From Atrichornis clamosus (Eukaryota; Chordata; Aves; Passeriformes; Menuridae): DNA of 64,000 nucleotides. Position 1 is the first letter of the stretch; the number at the start of each line of letters is the position of its first letter. The notes under the pieces are model-generated. The model saw only the letters and a program-made list of their open reading frames with translations. It was not told the origin of the DNA and made no database searches. The DNA is taken from positions 1 to 64,000 of the forward strand of contig WBMZ01011390.1 in assembly GCA_013400975.1 (NCBI GenBank). The letters run 5' to 3'. Made by a program: the position numbers and the translations under genes. Of the stretch, positions 34,401-48,540 are shown piece after piece.

Positions 34401-36160
34401 CACTGCTAGTTGCATGAATCACTGCTATTTATGTCCTTTAATTAGGAAAATTGCCACACAATGCAGGTTTTAGAAGATGTCTTCTGACAGATCCTCAGGG
34501 CTCCCTCTGATTTTATCTCTGCATCCAAGTCTGCTGCTTATATTATTTGGATCTCTTACTGCAACCTGTTCCTAAAGTGTTTAAATCTGAGAAGCCCCAT
34601 CATGATGCCCAATTACAGCATTATCTGAGGATCTGATTGAATGATTTGGAGACTGAAAGAGCAGCTCTTTTATGAGATTAATAATCTACGGAACATTAAT
34701 ATGTAATTCTCCTCCCTCCTCCAAAAAGGAAGAAGTCTGCATAATAATGGCAATTATAAGAAAAGTTAAAAAAAAAAAAAGAAGAAGGCCATTTATTTGG
34801 AACCACTTAAACATGCTTTGCAATTATACATTTATTGTCAGTATAAAATGAACAATTCAGAAAAAGCTGGGTTCATATCAGCAGAAGCAATTAAGAAAGG
34901 TGTTTATTTTACCGAGAACTCACCATTTCAATTTCAGAAGTAAAGCTCTATCACTGAGTTTGCAGTTGTTTTATTCATGCTTTTAATTACAGCCCATTTC
35001 CAAACTTGGCTGTATCTGCCCTAGGTGAGGCTGTATTTCCAAGCACTTCTGCCTCAAGTCTCCTCTAGGAAGTGAAGGGTTAAAACCAATATTTGTAGAT
35101 AAAGAGGTAAACATATTTACATTCAGTTTTTCACACTTTATGCATATGTCATGCAGTGAATAGTTTTAGAGGTATGTTTGTACTATCTCTCCAGAATTTT
35201 TACAGTCTGCAGGACACAAAATCTCTATAAAGTGACTTATTGAAATAGAAGCAGATTGGTAAAACCGTTTCTCTCTTATGAACTGTGAAGAATGATCCTC
35301 TAAATGAAATCAGGAAGGAACTGGACAGAATCTTGTTTAATGGTGTGACAAAATGAATCACAACTATTCCAAGCATCCATCACTGCTAAAAGGGGACCAC
35401 AAATGATCTGTGAACTACTATATATTGATTACTCATGTACTACAAGTGTCGGATTTAATGTTCACACACCATGGAAAGGCGGCAGGGACAGATGGTGCCT
35501 TAACTCTTCTTTGATAGATTTTAATGGTGAAATATTGATTTCTATCTGGCCAAGGCCTGTTGTTAGGGGCCAAAGTCATTTGTTGGGTATAGCTGGACAC
35601 CCAGTCTGCTAGGGGTAATCAATCATTTTTGGCAAGGCAGGTGAAATTCTGAAGAGAAGCACCTTGGGTTCCCAAACTGTATCGAGATGAGGCTGAGACC
35701 AACATTTGCGCATGCACGCCCCCTCCTCCCCCCACGCACGCATACAAAAAGACTCCATGAAATTGTGCTTGTAAAGAATTATTAATGATAAGACATGTTT
35801 ACTGAGGAGAGTCACAGCGAATCACAGCTGACATGAAATAGTCTGGGAGCCTCGGAGAGAAAATGAGCTTCTCGCTAAAAGGGACTATATTTTATTTAAA
35901 CATCCGTCTAGGGCTGAAAACTCAGGTAATCTGTTGTGTTACAAGCCACTGGCTGTTCTTGCCATCCAGAGAGATAACAGTGAGGAGCTAATAGGAACAC
36001 ATCAATCACAATCAGGCTGCAATTCCACCGGTGTCTCCTCTTCCCAGCTCCTTTTTAAGCTCCTTAATAACGATGATAACATAGTTCTGGGCTTGTGAGA
36101 GGGTTTCTTCCCTTTGAGGGTCATATTCATAAAGAGAATGGCTTGCAAAGTCAGCATCTC
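34401..36160. promoter_or_regulatory. Candidate non-coding regulatory stretch(es)
   Basis: Repeat-poor sequence rich in TAATTA-like and GATA-like words, notably 34430-34700 and 35860-36090. The latter has agataac, gataac, catcaatcac and paired agctcc words. The call rests on texture only. Confidence 0.25.
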
Positions 36161-36173
36161 ACTCCTATGGAAA

Positions 36174-36236
36174 GGGGGGGGTGTGAGCAGAGGGAAGGGG
36201 TTTGTAGGTGGGAGGGGTAGGGGGGCAGGATGGGGT
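36174..36236 (+). other. G-run cluster with G-quadruplex potential
   Basis: Runs of eight, three, four, three, four, six and four G occur within 63 bases, starting with the eight-G run at 36174. This satisfies the G3+N1-7 pattern in its right half. Confidence 0.6.
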
Positions 36237-36239
36237 GGA

Positions 36240-39200
36240 TTTCCCCTGGCAATAAATCCGTGGACGCCCCTCTTTCCCCTGACAGCCTTCCCAGGAGAGA
36301 ATTCCTGTTCAGAAGCAGGCAGGAAAGGGTAGGCTCTGCCCAGATGTGCCCCAGATGTGCGAACCAGTTGAGGCTGATTTTTCGTTTAGATTATCTTGCT
36401 TACCTAATGATTTTTGCTTCACTGCTCAGCTCGATTGTGTTCACTAGGACGGCAGGCTATTAAAATGTCAAGGCGCATTGAATTGTTGTTATCAAGGAAA
36501 GAGACCTTTCCAATCAGCCCGTGTTCCCCGGGTTGCATAAAGGCAAAGAAGGGATTGGAGGAGGAAGGAGACCTTCCTCATCCTGGGGAGGGGAGGAGAG
36601 GTGCAGTGGGGTGTGAGTGTGTGTTTCTGTGGCTGTGTGCAGGTGCAGATGTGTGTGTGTGCCTGCTGCAGTACAGCACGGTAATTAAAATGCCATCTTT
36701 TATAACAGGTATTAGACACTTCTCTCATTTGTATTTACAGGGAGAGATGAAACTTCTCCCCGTTGTGCTTTTCACTGCAATCCTTATAAAGAAAATACTG
36801 GGAGGAGGAAACTTGTGTGGCTGAATCACTGGCCACGCATACTAAGGAGGTGCTGGGCTGGGCTGAAGGAGAAAAACAAAGGCAAATGCCTTCCTCATGT
36901 CTGCACCTGCCTTAAGGCTTGATAAGAAAATAAGTTCACTGACCTACTGGGAAAAACACTGGAGATTGTCCGGTATCACAATATTGAACAACTGGTGACA
37001 GGATGATACAAACCCAGCACATTTGGAGACACAAAAATCCCCTACCTCTCGTCACCACCACCACCTTGTTCATATAATTGCAGAACAGTTTATTACACAG
37101 AGGCACATCAGATATTGCCACAGATTGATTTTTTTCTTTCTTCTCTTGTAAACTATACTGTACATCATATTGGTTGGGAAAAAATATATTCTTTGGATTT
37201 ACTTCCCTTTGTTTAAATCATCTCACAAATATTTTGCTTTTTGCCTGTCATTTCTCTTTCATTTTCATTTAAAAAAGATGGCTTTGTTTTTGCTTGTGTA
37301 TGGTTTTGTAGAATAATGACATCTATCCTGTCCCCCATGCATCAAGCGTCATTGATTGGCCCAAACATCATTGTCACTACTGGGTGTTCATCTTCACACT
37401 TGCCACTGGCAGCTCCCTCATCTACTTTCTGTCTCGCACATGCCCCTCTCCGCCGCCGCACGCTCACTCACAACAGGCACGGCCACTTTCTCTTCTTGCT
37501 TAATACTCATTTCTCCTGGCCTGTTTTGGCTCTGCGTCTCCTCCTCACAGGCCCTCATTTCTCTCTCTCCAACCTTGTGCTGCTGTGCGAGTCCGTGGGC
37601 ACAAACCACAGCCGACCGCTCAGTTCTGTGGCAAACTTCACTTTGGTCTGCGTTGAAAAGCCGGGACAAACCAAATCCTTCCATCCTTTTCCACATTGTC
37701 TATGCTGACTCAATAAAGTCTTCCTCAAAAAATTTGATTCCTCGACACAGGGAGGAGAGAACACTGAAGGGACTACAGGAGCCATTGCTTCTCCATTGCG
37801 GTGGCAGTGGAGAAGGGGTACACATCCCTCCTTTCCCACCCTTTTGCTGCTCCAGCTGGCCTTAATTTTTGCCCTGCCTTACATTTCCACTCTCACATCT
37901 GTCTCTGGGCTTGTCTCCATGGAAAAATTATTGCACACAAGGCTGTGAATTAATAGCACATCCCTGCAGGGAACATTGCAGGTACAGTGAGGACTTGTGT
38001 GCACAAGGACGCTACTGTGGAGGCAGCCAAGGTGTAAATCTCCCGCGTCGTGGCACCAGCTCCCCCAAACACTCTGCTGGTGCACGGGGGTCTGCATGGC
38101 CACTCCAGGCCCAGTTGGGCTCCACATACCCAGTGCCCACATGCACTCAGGACACATGGGCTTTCCAACCAAGAAGAGCTCGGGCATATTTGCTGGTGTG
38201 CATCATCCCATACCCGTGCTCCTGACAAACCTTGATATATTTATTTTCACAGGTTGCTTGAGAGGTAAGAAAGTGGTATTATTCCTTTACAGAAGGGAAA
38301 CTGAGGTGTGAAGGCTCATGAAATGCCCAAGGCCTTCAGATGCTGGGATCCAAAGTGACTAACCCAAGGACATAATAAAGTGGGTAGCAGCCTTCAGAAA
38401 TTGGCACCGTTTCCCTGAATGCTATACCCTGGTTATTACTACTCTAGTTATTAGGCCAGTTTTCTTTTCTCCTATTAATGCTTTTTCTTGTCTCTCTACT
38501 GCTCTTTTCAATACCTAGCTGTTTCCATGTTTTTCTTGCAGTCCAAAGCTTCCTCTAGGAGCTGTTTTTGGCTCTGGCACCTCCAGCCCAGCCAGAGAAG
38601 TGCTCTCCTCCCCTCACTTACCGAGTCAAACAGAGTGATCTTCGTTGTGGCCCTGGTGTGGGACACACTCATGGCACCACTTGGGTCTTCAGCCTGACTC
38701 TGCTCCCAGCTGTGATGAGTCACCAGACTGTGGAGGAAGTGGGAAAGGATTAGATTCAACACTCTTTAAGACTCTGAAGTGGTGCTGGTTAAGTTTATTA
38801 GGTAATGAAAAATCTGTGACGATGCTTAGCCTGCAGGAGAAAAGTGCTAGCACTGGTAGGAAGCTCGTAGTCAGGTGGATTAAAAAATACATGTCCAAAC
38901 AACACATTCAGGAAATCACAGGCTGGAATATTCTACTCAGAGGACCTAAATTGATTCAGAATGGCAAAAGAAGGTAAGAAGAGCAGCACAACTGAGGACA
39001 AGTAACCTGGAAATGGTCCAGGTCTATGAGGCCTGGTCATGGATATAGATCTAGGTGAGGAGCAGTATGCAAGTTGGATGTCAGTCACAGTGCTTCAGAA
39101 CAGGAATAGTTGCACCTATTTTTTTATGCTTTGGTCTGTGTGCTGATCCTACTGCCACAGTGTGCCCTCCTAGGGCTGGCTGGGGTAAAAGGCTTGTTGT

Positions 39201-42200
39201 CCCTTCTGAGACACAAAGGCTTCTCTGTTTATGGCAGGATGAAATGCATGGTAACAGAGATGGGGTGAACTCACAGTATCTTTTGATGAAGTGACACTGC
39301 AGGACTTACCTGCTACCTAAGCCCCCAGTCTTTCTGATGCAGCAATGATTTGCTGCTCCTGCTGCTCCCCCACCTCTCAGTCCATGAACTTCAGAAGCTT
39401 TGTAAAACCTTCAAGAGGATCTAAGTTTCAGCACCAAAATCTAATTTCAGACATCTAAGACCTGCTTCTGCATCTGGGCCTTTGTGCAAGAAAAAACCCT
39501 TAGTAGTGGCTTTTACATTTAAATGTAAGTTGAGTGGGACCAGGAGAATTGCTTCCTGAACTGTGCCAAAACCCTTGTTAAGAAGTTAAGGCTGGTATAT
39601 ATATCAATCACGCCGACATAAAACACATCAAGGGGAGGTAATTGTCCCCCAGGCAAGCCTTATATTTCACAGAAAACTCAGCTGAAGTTAGCTCAGTTAA
39701 AATAGGTCTGAAGAGGAAGACACTGGAAAGTTCCTGATGATTTCTTGTGATATCATGCAATAACCTTATAATTATGATTAAAGCTTTATTTTCTTTGGCT
39801 TCAGAACTTATCTTCTTCCCTGGCTGCATCTCTTGGCTCCCCTGGTGACTTCTACAGAGCAATGGAGCAGTCTGGGTTTGGAGAGGGTCAGTCAAAACCC
39901 AAGCCAACACACTAGGCCATGGTGCACCCTCTCCATTTGAATTCATCCCTTTCTCTGGGGTCTTCCAGAACCTCACAATAAATCCATGGGCTGACACCAT
40001 CAAAGACGTGACAGAGAGGGCAGAAACATGGGAGACACATCGAAGTAGGCAGTTCAGCCAAACTGGTTTTGGGGCAGATGTGACCCAAATTCCTGCTGTG
40101 TTTGAGGCCAGGCAGCGGCTGCCTCAGCCTGCAGGCAAACTCGTTCCTGGGGCAGCAACCAAGGACAGCCACAGAGCCGCTCCCAGCTATGCCAGAGATG
40201 TCCTGGCGGGCCCTGGTTCCAAGGCACTCAGCACACAGAGGAAACCCAGCATCAGCCAGGGCAGACCACATATGACAGGGTGAGGGTAAAGGTGAGCAGT
40301 CTCTGCTGGCTGCCAGCCCTCTGCTCTGGCCGGCCTGGGCTCTGTGGATCAAGGGTCCCTGCTAACATTCCCAATCCATACCTTCCGTCACCCTCAAAGT
40401 GTCAAGGAAAAAATACTCTGGGGAGCTTCTCAAACAGTCAAAAAATGTTACAGCGCTGGACTTCTCAAAGCAAGCACTGGAAGTAAGGCTGACCCACAAC
40501 TAAGCCATGTCCATTTTTTTTCTGCATACCACAGATTTATTTGCTTGCAAAGGAGCTGTGTAGGGCAGGGGAGCAGGGGGCATGGCTGTTGTTTGCAATG
40601 GAGCACCTTGAAGAAACTAAACTAGCACTCAAAGCTGAATAATTGGTGCAGCAGGAGGCTGTGCCCATGCTAATAGTTTTTGCTGAGATGAAGCTTATTA
40701 ACATGTGCACTGGTGCATCTGTATTGCCTCTGGGACTCAAACTCAGCATGGTTCTCTGCTGAGCTGCATAGAGGTTTTACCTTCCTCTGACCTTGCTCAG
40801 GCTCCTTTGTCCTGTTCTGCTGTGCTCTGAGTTAACCTTTTGTCTGCCTAGGCTTAAAGCCTATATTTTAAATCCAGGACAACTTTTTCAAGTTTCTTCT
40901 ACACTAAAGGTTTTAGTTGTGCTGAAAGAACTTTGCATCCCATTGTTATGATGCTTTTGGTTTGAGGAAAGTTTGTTGTGAAGTGTATGCTTCAAATAAT
41001 CAGCCCATCTCTAAGCTGAAATTTTAAGTGATTAAAAGTGATAAAAATCCTCACTCTGTGCTTGCCCTACTGTGATGCTTTGGGGCAAGAGGTGTGCATT
41101 TTCTTCACCTGAGTTCACAGACTGAATCCCTGTTTGAGAGAGAGAAAATAAAAATTAAACTATGCTTTTAGTATCCAGACTATACCCTTATTTCATCTAT
41201 TAGAGGAACAAAAATGTAACTTTTGGTGACTAATATGAAATAGGGCAGAAGGGAATACGTGGTGTCTGCATCTGATCTCTGCTGTGAAGTGTAAGGCAAA
41301 CCAGACCTCTACCTTTTGATTTACTGCTGCTAATACAGTTTAGGTGGAGTCTGCCAGGGTGTTACCTCTTATCATTGATTGTGAAGACCATAACAAAGTC
41401 CAGGTAAGGTATGTGACACGCCTAACTTATCACTCTGTGCAAAACAGCCACCTTGCTGCACCAACAACTTCGCTGACGTAGTTCAGGCTGTAACCCATCC
41501 CAGGCTTCTCCCACCTTACAGACCATTTGACCACAGCAAGAACAAGCCCCAGCAAACACAGGTTTTAGAAGTGTTTTGCTAACAGTGCCAACCATCCCAA
41601 TCTGCAAGTTTCATCTTGAAAAAGTCCTCTGCTTAGCTGCAGTTAGCGGTTGTCCCAGCCCAAGGCCTTTTTTCAACAGTATTGTGCACCAAAACTGAAC
41701 ACCTGCTAATTAAGTACGTGCATGTTGGCCCCAGACAGATTTAAGACAGCATCTGAAGACTCATGGTTTGCCAGCTTCCCCCCGCTGTTGCAGTGTTGAG
41801 ATCACCTCACTGTCACCCTGTGAGCTTTCCACGGGCAGAGTCACCGCACTGAGAATTAGCGCATTTTGCTCATTCACCTCTTTTGTGAACTTCAGTGTTT
41901 TGCACTGAATGCAGCACATCTCCAGCATATGTGATTCAGATCAGGCAATCATCCTACACAGTGTAAATCAATGAGATGAAATGTAGCCATTGACAGCACT
42001 TACAATTTTGCCCATTACTATGAAATCCTCTTTCTTTAAATGGAAGGTGCTTTTATGAATGCATTGAAGCGTAGCTGACAAAGCCTCCAACACCAACTAT
42101 TGCCTAAATACTGCAAAACATAACAGTTATAAAAGGTACATGTGGTGCATATTTATAAGGATTAGAATAAGCACTTTGTTGAGTCGCTGCAGTACACGTG

Positions 42201-44600
42201 TCCCTTTTTCAGGTTGCTTATAAACCTTGGATGTTTTCTTCTTCCCACAACTCAAATAAACACTTGTCTGTGGGCTTACCAGGTCTCTCTGCCTTTCCAT
42301 GTGCTGACAGTGCAAAATATGTACTCCTACAACTGTGTTAAAAAAAAAAAATCCCTGCACTGTAATTATTCTTTATGCTAATATAATAGACTAGTAAATG
42401 TTCCTACATTTCTTGTAGGACTAATTACATTTCAATAATGTGAATCATCCCAGGAGCCGTTGCTGTTAAATATTTTTGGAGCAGTAGCGAGGGAGTTTGT
42501 TATTTGTACACACTAGAGAAGTGTGGATTTGTGAAGCAGAATAGCACAGCTCTACAGCAGCGCTGCTCCCTCTGACGTGGCCCTGCCAGGTCAGGGTGGA
42601 TGTGACAGGGGAACCCATCAGCTGGAGGATTTGCTGCACCCCTTCTGATACACCAACCCCTCACATTCAGAACTCAGCTTTTGCTGTGGCAGAAATAAGT
42701 TTCACTTGAGACACCAATTACAATCAGCTCATTAGGAGCTGCAGAATAAAATGTAAATTTTATGGATTGTTCATGTCTGAAAAAATGTAAGGGATTCCAA
42801 AACCACATCTTGTTTAATTGGCTAAATTAAATGATTTACTATAATTTGCAGATTAGCAAATAAATGCAGAAAAGTGTTAAGACAAGCAAAGAGAGTAATT
42901 TCAGATAAAACAACAATTCCTTGTTAAGTATCCTATAACAATTTGGCAAGGCAATTGACTCCTGAGAAATACTTTGGTTTTGGACAAGGGACTGACACTT
43001 GTTTCATGACAAGGGGTCATGTCATTCACTGGGGGAAGCTGTCGCTGAGGCTGTAGCCTTGCCGCTGCAGCTCGCTGCTTGGTGTGTTGGTTGTCAGGCG
43101 AGTCTTGTCTGTGCCCTCTCTGCTCTGCACAATAGCAATACTTAGAATACTCTACAACTTCGGCTGCTGCCCCTTCTCAAAACACCAGAGCCCTGGTCCA
43201 GGTGTAGCCATTCCTGTTCTGCACTTGGGTAGATCAATCCGACTTCCTGAGCCACATCTGTGAGCAGCCACTGGCCCAGCCGGCCTGGGCTGCTCAGTCT
43301 GAGCTGGCCCTGCACCAGAGCTGGGTGCTGTAAGACAGGTGGCTTGGGCTGGGGTTAGGAACTGCAGTATAACAACGCCTGCTGCTGCAGGGAGATAACA
43401 AAGGGTCGGGAGCTGAGAGAGGTCCATTGGGGAAGGGCCGCTGGAGGAGCTGGGTGTGACAGAAATGTGCTAAGGGAGCTGTGGAAAGGGAAATCCTTGG
43501 CAGAAAAAGAGAGACTGAACAGAAAGAAAAAAGACTGGGGGAAAAAAAGAGGAATAAATGTGAAATTTGAAGACAGAAAGTGTAGGTGGAAGATTTTGAA
43601 GAAATTCATAACTGACAGAAGGTAAAGTGCATTTGGGGATAAACTGAGAGAATCTGAAATACCTGGTGTTCCATCTATTCTTCTTCCCTACCAGAAGTTT
43701 CAGTTTTTTCCTTTAATATGGTCATTGAAGATGCTTGAGAGGACAAAGCCCTGTTTTAAGCAAGTCTGTGCTGCTCATGGCGTCTCACTGAAATGTCTCT
43801 GGTCTGCAAGCAAACCAGCATTTTGAGTTTTGAGTTTGCCAGGGCAACACCAGATTGCTCCCCAGATTGTAGCTGCTCCTACCTGTTACAGACCCTTTGT
43901 CTTGCTGGTGAGAAAAGAACAAAAATTCATATTCAGGATGTGTTTTCTCCTTCCTGGAAACATGGGACGAAATTACCCAGCAAAAGTACCCTACCCCACA
44001 GGGTTAATGCTGCTGATGTAAAAGCAAGTAGTAATAGTTATAATAATAATCCATTTTCAATTGAATTTTTATCTGTTTCCATAGAGATGGAGTGCAGATC
44101 TCTGGAATATTTGCTAAATGAACACTCAACAGCCCACACCTAGGACATGCGAAGGGACAAGGGACATGGCAAAGAGAATCAGCGTCTCTGCAGTCTGTCC
44201 TGTGCAGACTCAGTCTGTAATATTAGAACATGAAATACAGACATTTTCTCAGGCTTTGTTTCAGCCAAAGAAGCTGTGAAATGGGTTTTTGAGCTGTGCT
44301 CATGACTTGTCATATGGAAGCTGCCTATGCAGAGCGGAAATGGCACATTTTTCCTGTCTCCACACCCCCTCTATCTCAGTGTTCCTGTTAAATTCTTCTT
44401 CCTGGTAGAAAGGGATCAGAGCCAAAAGTTCCCTAATTCTGGAAACTGCTTGATTCTGAGATTCTGACTTATTTTATCTTTACTTGATGATGTGAGCAAA
44501 CTACGACCCTGTTGACTTCTGCAGTGTTATCCAGGGCTAAATCATTATATACCTGATCCACAAAGAAACTACTGTACAGCATGTTGGCATTTGATCGTGC
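36240..44600. other. Intergenic sequence, no gene recognised
   Basis: Overlapping open frames around 37241-37865 are serine/leucine-rich, lack recognisable domains and are open on several frames and both strands, so they are not called. TG-rich sequence lies at 36600-36663. No RNA gene or mobile element is recognised. Confidence 0.65.
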
Positions 44601-44780
44601 TGGGGAATGAAAGCCATATTTGAGTGAGGCCTACAAGTGCCTCATTACTGCACTGTAAACAACTGGATATTACAGTAATGGACAAGGCTCTGAGTGCCGC
44701 GAACAGCTTCACATTCACCGTATTGATTTGCAATGTGCACGGTGATGGTCTGCCGTAATAAATACAAATGCCACAGCGTA
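44601..44780. promoter_or_regulatory. Candidate non-coding element with 7-bp inverted repeat
   Basis: TCACCGT (44715-44721) and ACGGTGA (44739-44745) flank a 17-base loop containing ttgatttgcaat. The surrounding sequence is repeat-free. Enhancer status is speculative. Confidence 0.25.
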
Positions 44781-46350
44781 GAAATGTCAGAACAACTTAT
44801 TAAAAATGTGTCTCTTCCTTGCCCGTGCAGTATGGGGTGTACGTCGGCACAGCGGCAGGGCTGTGGTGAGGCAGGGATGAAGCTGTGGCTCAAAACTCAG
44901 CATTGCAAGAATATAAATTCAGCATATAAACACAACCCATACAGGGCAGTCCTTTCCTTTTCCTTTGTGCTTCCCTGTAATAGACAAGACTTCTCCTGTG
45001 CTTCAGGACATATTTCACATCACAGAGGATAATACATTGTTTCTCACATCTCAGGAGGGTTGAAGTGGTACCAGGTTTCAGCTCACATACCACAGGCAAT
45101 TCTCTGCCCACCTTACACCACTTAGAGAAGCAGGAAATGCCACTGGAGCCATCATTTCTCTCACCAGTACAATTGTTTTATCTAAGCATGGAAAACCTTC
45201 AGCATTTACCAGGGCTGTAGTTCAAACAAGAGGCTTGTGGCAGATCACACTTGTTCTTCTGCTGGTGTGTACTGTTACATACACGTGTATCTCTCTCTCG
45301 AAAGATATACATATATAGATTAATTTTGACCAGATCAAATTTGATCTCTTGGTCCAGTAGAGCGTAAGAGGTAACTTCCTTTAAAAAAAAGTGTGATCCC
45401 TCTGCGTGTTTGTTGGGGCACCATTTCCCAAGCCACACTTCTCTGTGACAATTGAGCTGGTCTGCACCTCCCAGCTGGATGCTCTCACTTCTGGGAGAAC
45501 CCACACACTGACTGGCAGTTTCCCCACATGTCCTGAAAAATCTCTCCATATCTACTCCCTGTAGGCAGGATTTACTGTTGGAAACCTCTCAGTCCCACCT
45601 GCCCCAAACTCTAACCAACGGAGAAAAACGAGAGTGAAACCAGGAAAATGGCTTTGCTATATGGGAGAAATGACATTGTAACCAAAATAAGTAAGAGTTT
45701 ATGAATAAGTGTACAGTGTGACAGGAGCTATGGAAAGGCTGGGAGGAAAAGTGGATGGAAACTTCAACGTGTTTCCACAATCATGAATATAAACATTGCC
45801 TATGGTTCAGGACTGTACACTTACACAAACATTCAGATAGATGTTTCCATGACATTCATCACCCTTAACACTTTGCAGATGACAACCGAATTAAAACCCA
45901 TTGTACATTATTTGAAAGAGAATTACTGTGCTCCTCATGCAGACTGAGAAATGGAAAGGTTAGATGACTTTGCTCTAATACTGGGCTTGTGGTAAAACCG
46001 AATCCATAAGCTCTGATTCCACCTGATTTTGTCCTTATATTTATAGAAAAAATAATTTTAAGTTTAGTACCAGAAGGAATCTATGGAGTTTCACAGAAGT
46101 CTGTAGAGGTAGCTACAGGAACTGCCAGGATGACCTATTTTTTAGTGCTGTTCTCGTTGTTTTTCAGGTACTCCTACGGATTTAGAGATTTCCTATAATA
46201 TTCTGCTGCAGATGCCATAAGAAATGGGAGAATCTTGAACAGGATAGAGAAGGTGCAATGCTTTGCTCCCCAAAGTCCCCCATTTGGTAGGCGTGTCAGG
46301 AGAAGGGAGGAGAGCCTGCTGTTAACCTCATCTGATGGATAGTCCCTGAG

Positions 46351-46370
46351 GCACCACTGCCATCTGGTGA
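46351..46370 (-). promoter_or_regulatory. Strong CTCF-like binding motif
   Basis: The reverse complement reads TCACCAGATGGCAGTGGTGC. It matches the CTCF core CCASYAGRKGGCRS at all but the first base. It could mark a loop or domain boundary inside the desert. Occupancy is unknown. Confidence 0.5.
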
Positions 46371-48500
46371 AAGCTGGAGCAGCCCATGGGGATGTGTTCG
46401 GGAGTTGTAAGTGACAGCCTTACCACTGCAATAAAGCTCAGCAGAAAGGAAGCAGTCTGGCCCACCAAATTTTATTGAGAGTTTTTCTTGGGAGTTTTTC
46501 TTTTTAAATCTGTTTTAGATCTCTAAACCAAATCCATAATTCTTCACACAGTCTTTGCACGCTCATCAAAAACTGTAGTTATTAAACTCTGAGGACCATC
46601 TCTATGAGGAAATTGGTGTCCTCCCAGACGTGGGGAGGTTGGTGTAGGTGTGCCACTTTTGCCTAAGCAAACCCATTTTCTGAAGTGTGTCAGAAGGAGG
46701 TGTCCTCCTTGTGTTGTGCAAATGCCCTGCTGAGGAGCAGGCAGTGATTACTTCTGCGACACTGAACGCACTTCGTGGTCACATTTGTCAAAAAAGAAAC
46801 CAAAATGCTCAAGTATGTGAGCAGCTATTGTCTGTTCGGTTCCCTGGGTTTTGGAAAATAGCCGGGTTCATATCAAGGACACTCAAAACTTGTCTTGGCC
46901 AGGCTGACTATGCAGATGAGGGGAAAGGAGCCACTGGCATGAGCAAGCTAGTGCAGGTATCCATGCTTTGTGAGGAAGTAGAAAAGTGAAGGAAGTAGAA
47001 ATTACTCCAAAAGCCAGTAGGTGTTTTCCTGTTACCGACCTGATTTCCTGCATGGTATAGGGGAAGCCAACAAGTACGGCTTCTCCTGGGGGTTGATCTG
47101 TTTAGACCTGCTTGTAGAAATGAGTAGAAAATTGCTGACTAAATAGACCTTGGAACAAGCACCAACCTCCTGTTATCAGAGTCCAGTGTAAGTGATGTGA
47201 GAGTGAATAAAACCTCTCCAGCAGAATTGTACTCTTAGTTTAAGTGTCATAGTTGCCTGGGGTGATGGATACACACCAACATTTGCTTTCTCCTTTTACT
47301 CTTGCCTTTAGAATGAAAACTTTTTGTATTTTTTGTTATATACCTGGAAAATTTATTATTAAAGTGTTTATGGTGTTGTGGGTTGCTTTGCTTTAAATCT
47401 CAGAAACATATTTAGAAATAGTATCAATTGCTGCTTTGACAAGGAGAGATTGCATTACAATCAATATTATATATTACATCCCAGGGTCTATTGAGAGCAG
47501 ATAGTATTAAGACATACATAATTTATTAACAATCTCAGTAGGGCCCCAAAGTCCTGAGTGAGGGTCTGGTCAAGTTTTGGTCAATCTTTGGTTAAGCCTT
47601 TAATGACTTTTTAGGTGCTAGGTTAACTTCACTGTAGTGCAAACCCATCAACTTCAGTGGAGTTAAATAGCCAGTCATAGAGGGAAGTAGAAAATACAGA
47701 GACTTAACAACTAACTAATAGGTTTTTCAACACAACAAAAACAAAGGAAACGAAGAGATTTCTATTTTGGATAATCAATTTTGCATCCTGAAGAACATAC
47801 TGGCTAAAGCACTGGAAGCTGTGAGAAGCCAATTCTTTACGCTTCCAGCCAGAACCTAGCTAGAGGCCTGAATACAGCGTGTCATTATGATTAATTATGG
47901 GTAATGAGTGTTTTATGAACCTAAGAAAGAAAAGCATTTATTTTTCTGGTATTATAGTGGTAGTGTCTTGTTTTGTTTAAAGCTGGAATTGCAAAGCCAA
48001 ACAGATGATGAAACCCCTTTATTAGCTCTTTTGTTTTGCTCTAGACTGTTTACTAGACTTATGGGGCCAAATCCCCATCATACAGTGGCTCTGCCAATGC
48101 AAGACACAAGGATCCACTTCAGGAGCTCTGGGATTTTGTATTTTTGCCTCTTGCTCTGTGTAATCTGTTTTCTGTGTCAGAAGCCCTATAGACCTATCTA
48201 GGATGCTGCTCAATGAGCGTAAGAGGGGTTAGGACAAGTGCCTGTCCCAAGAATACTCGGCCTCCAGGAGTTTATTAGCTCTGGGCCTAATTCAAAGCCT
48301 CCTGGAACCTCCAGAAATACTCCTCTTCATTTTTGCAAGCCCTCAGATCAGATCTTTGGGGGTTTCTCTCGGTACCTGCTGCTCAGGGTGGTGAAAGCTT
48401 GAGAGCCGTGATGGCGGAGGGGACAGGGCTGTGACAAAGGCCCCGTGCTTAGGATCCTGCCTGGAATTGACACCCGGTAGCAATGCCACCCCTGCGCTGT
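46371..48500. other. Intergenic sequence, no gene recognised
   Basis: No coding, RNA or mobile element signal identified. Confidence 0.65.
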
Positions 48501-48540
48501 CAGGGGGGTTTTCCATCCCTGTGGGGTCTCCATGCTTTCC

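Noticed and set aside
37241..37865. Overlapping 155- and 169-codon + strand open frames
   Set aside because: Open frames occur in several frames and on both strands here, the translations have no recognisable domain, and no start or splice context supports them.
40569..40582. ggagcagggggcat as a CTCF site
   Set aside because: The first two core bases and the last position do not fit; weaker than the site at 46351.
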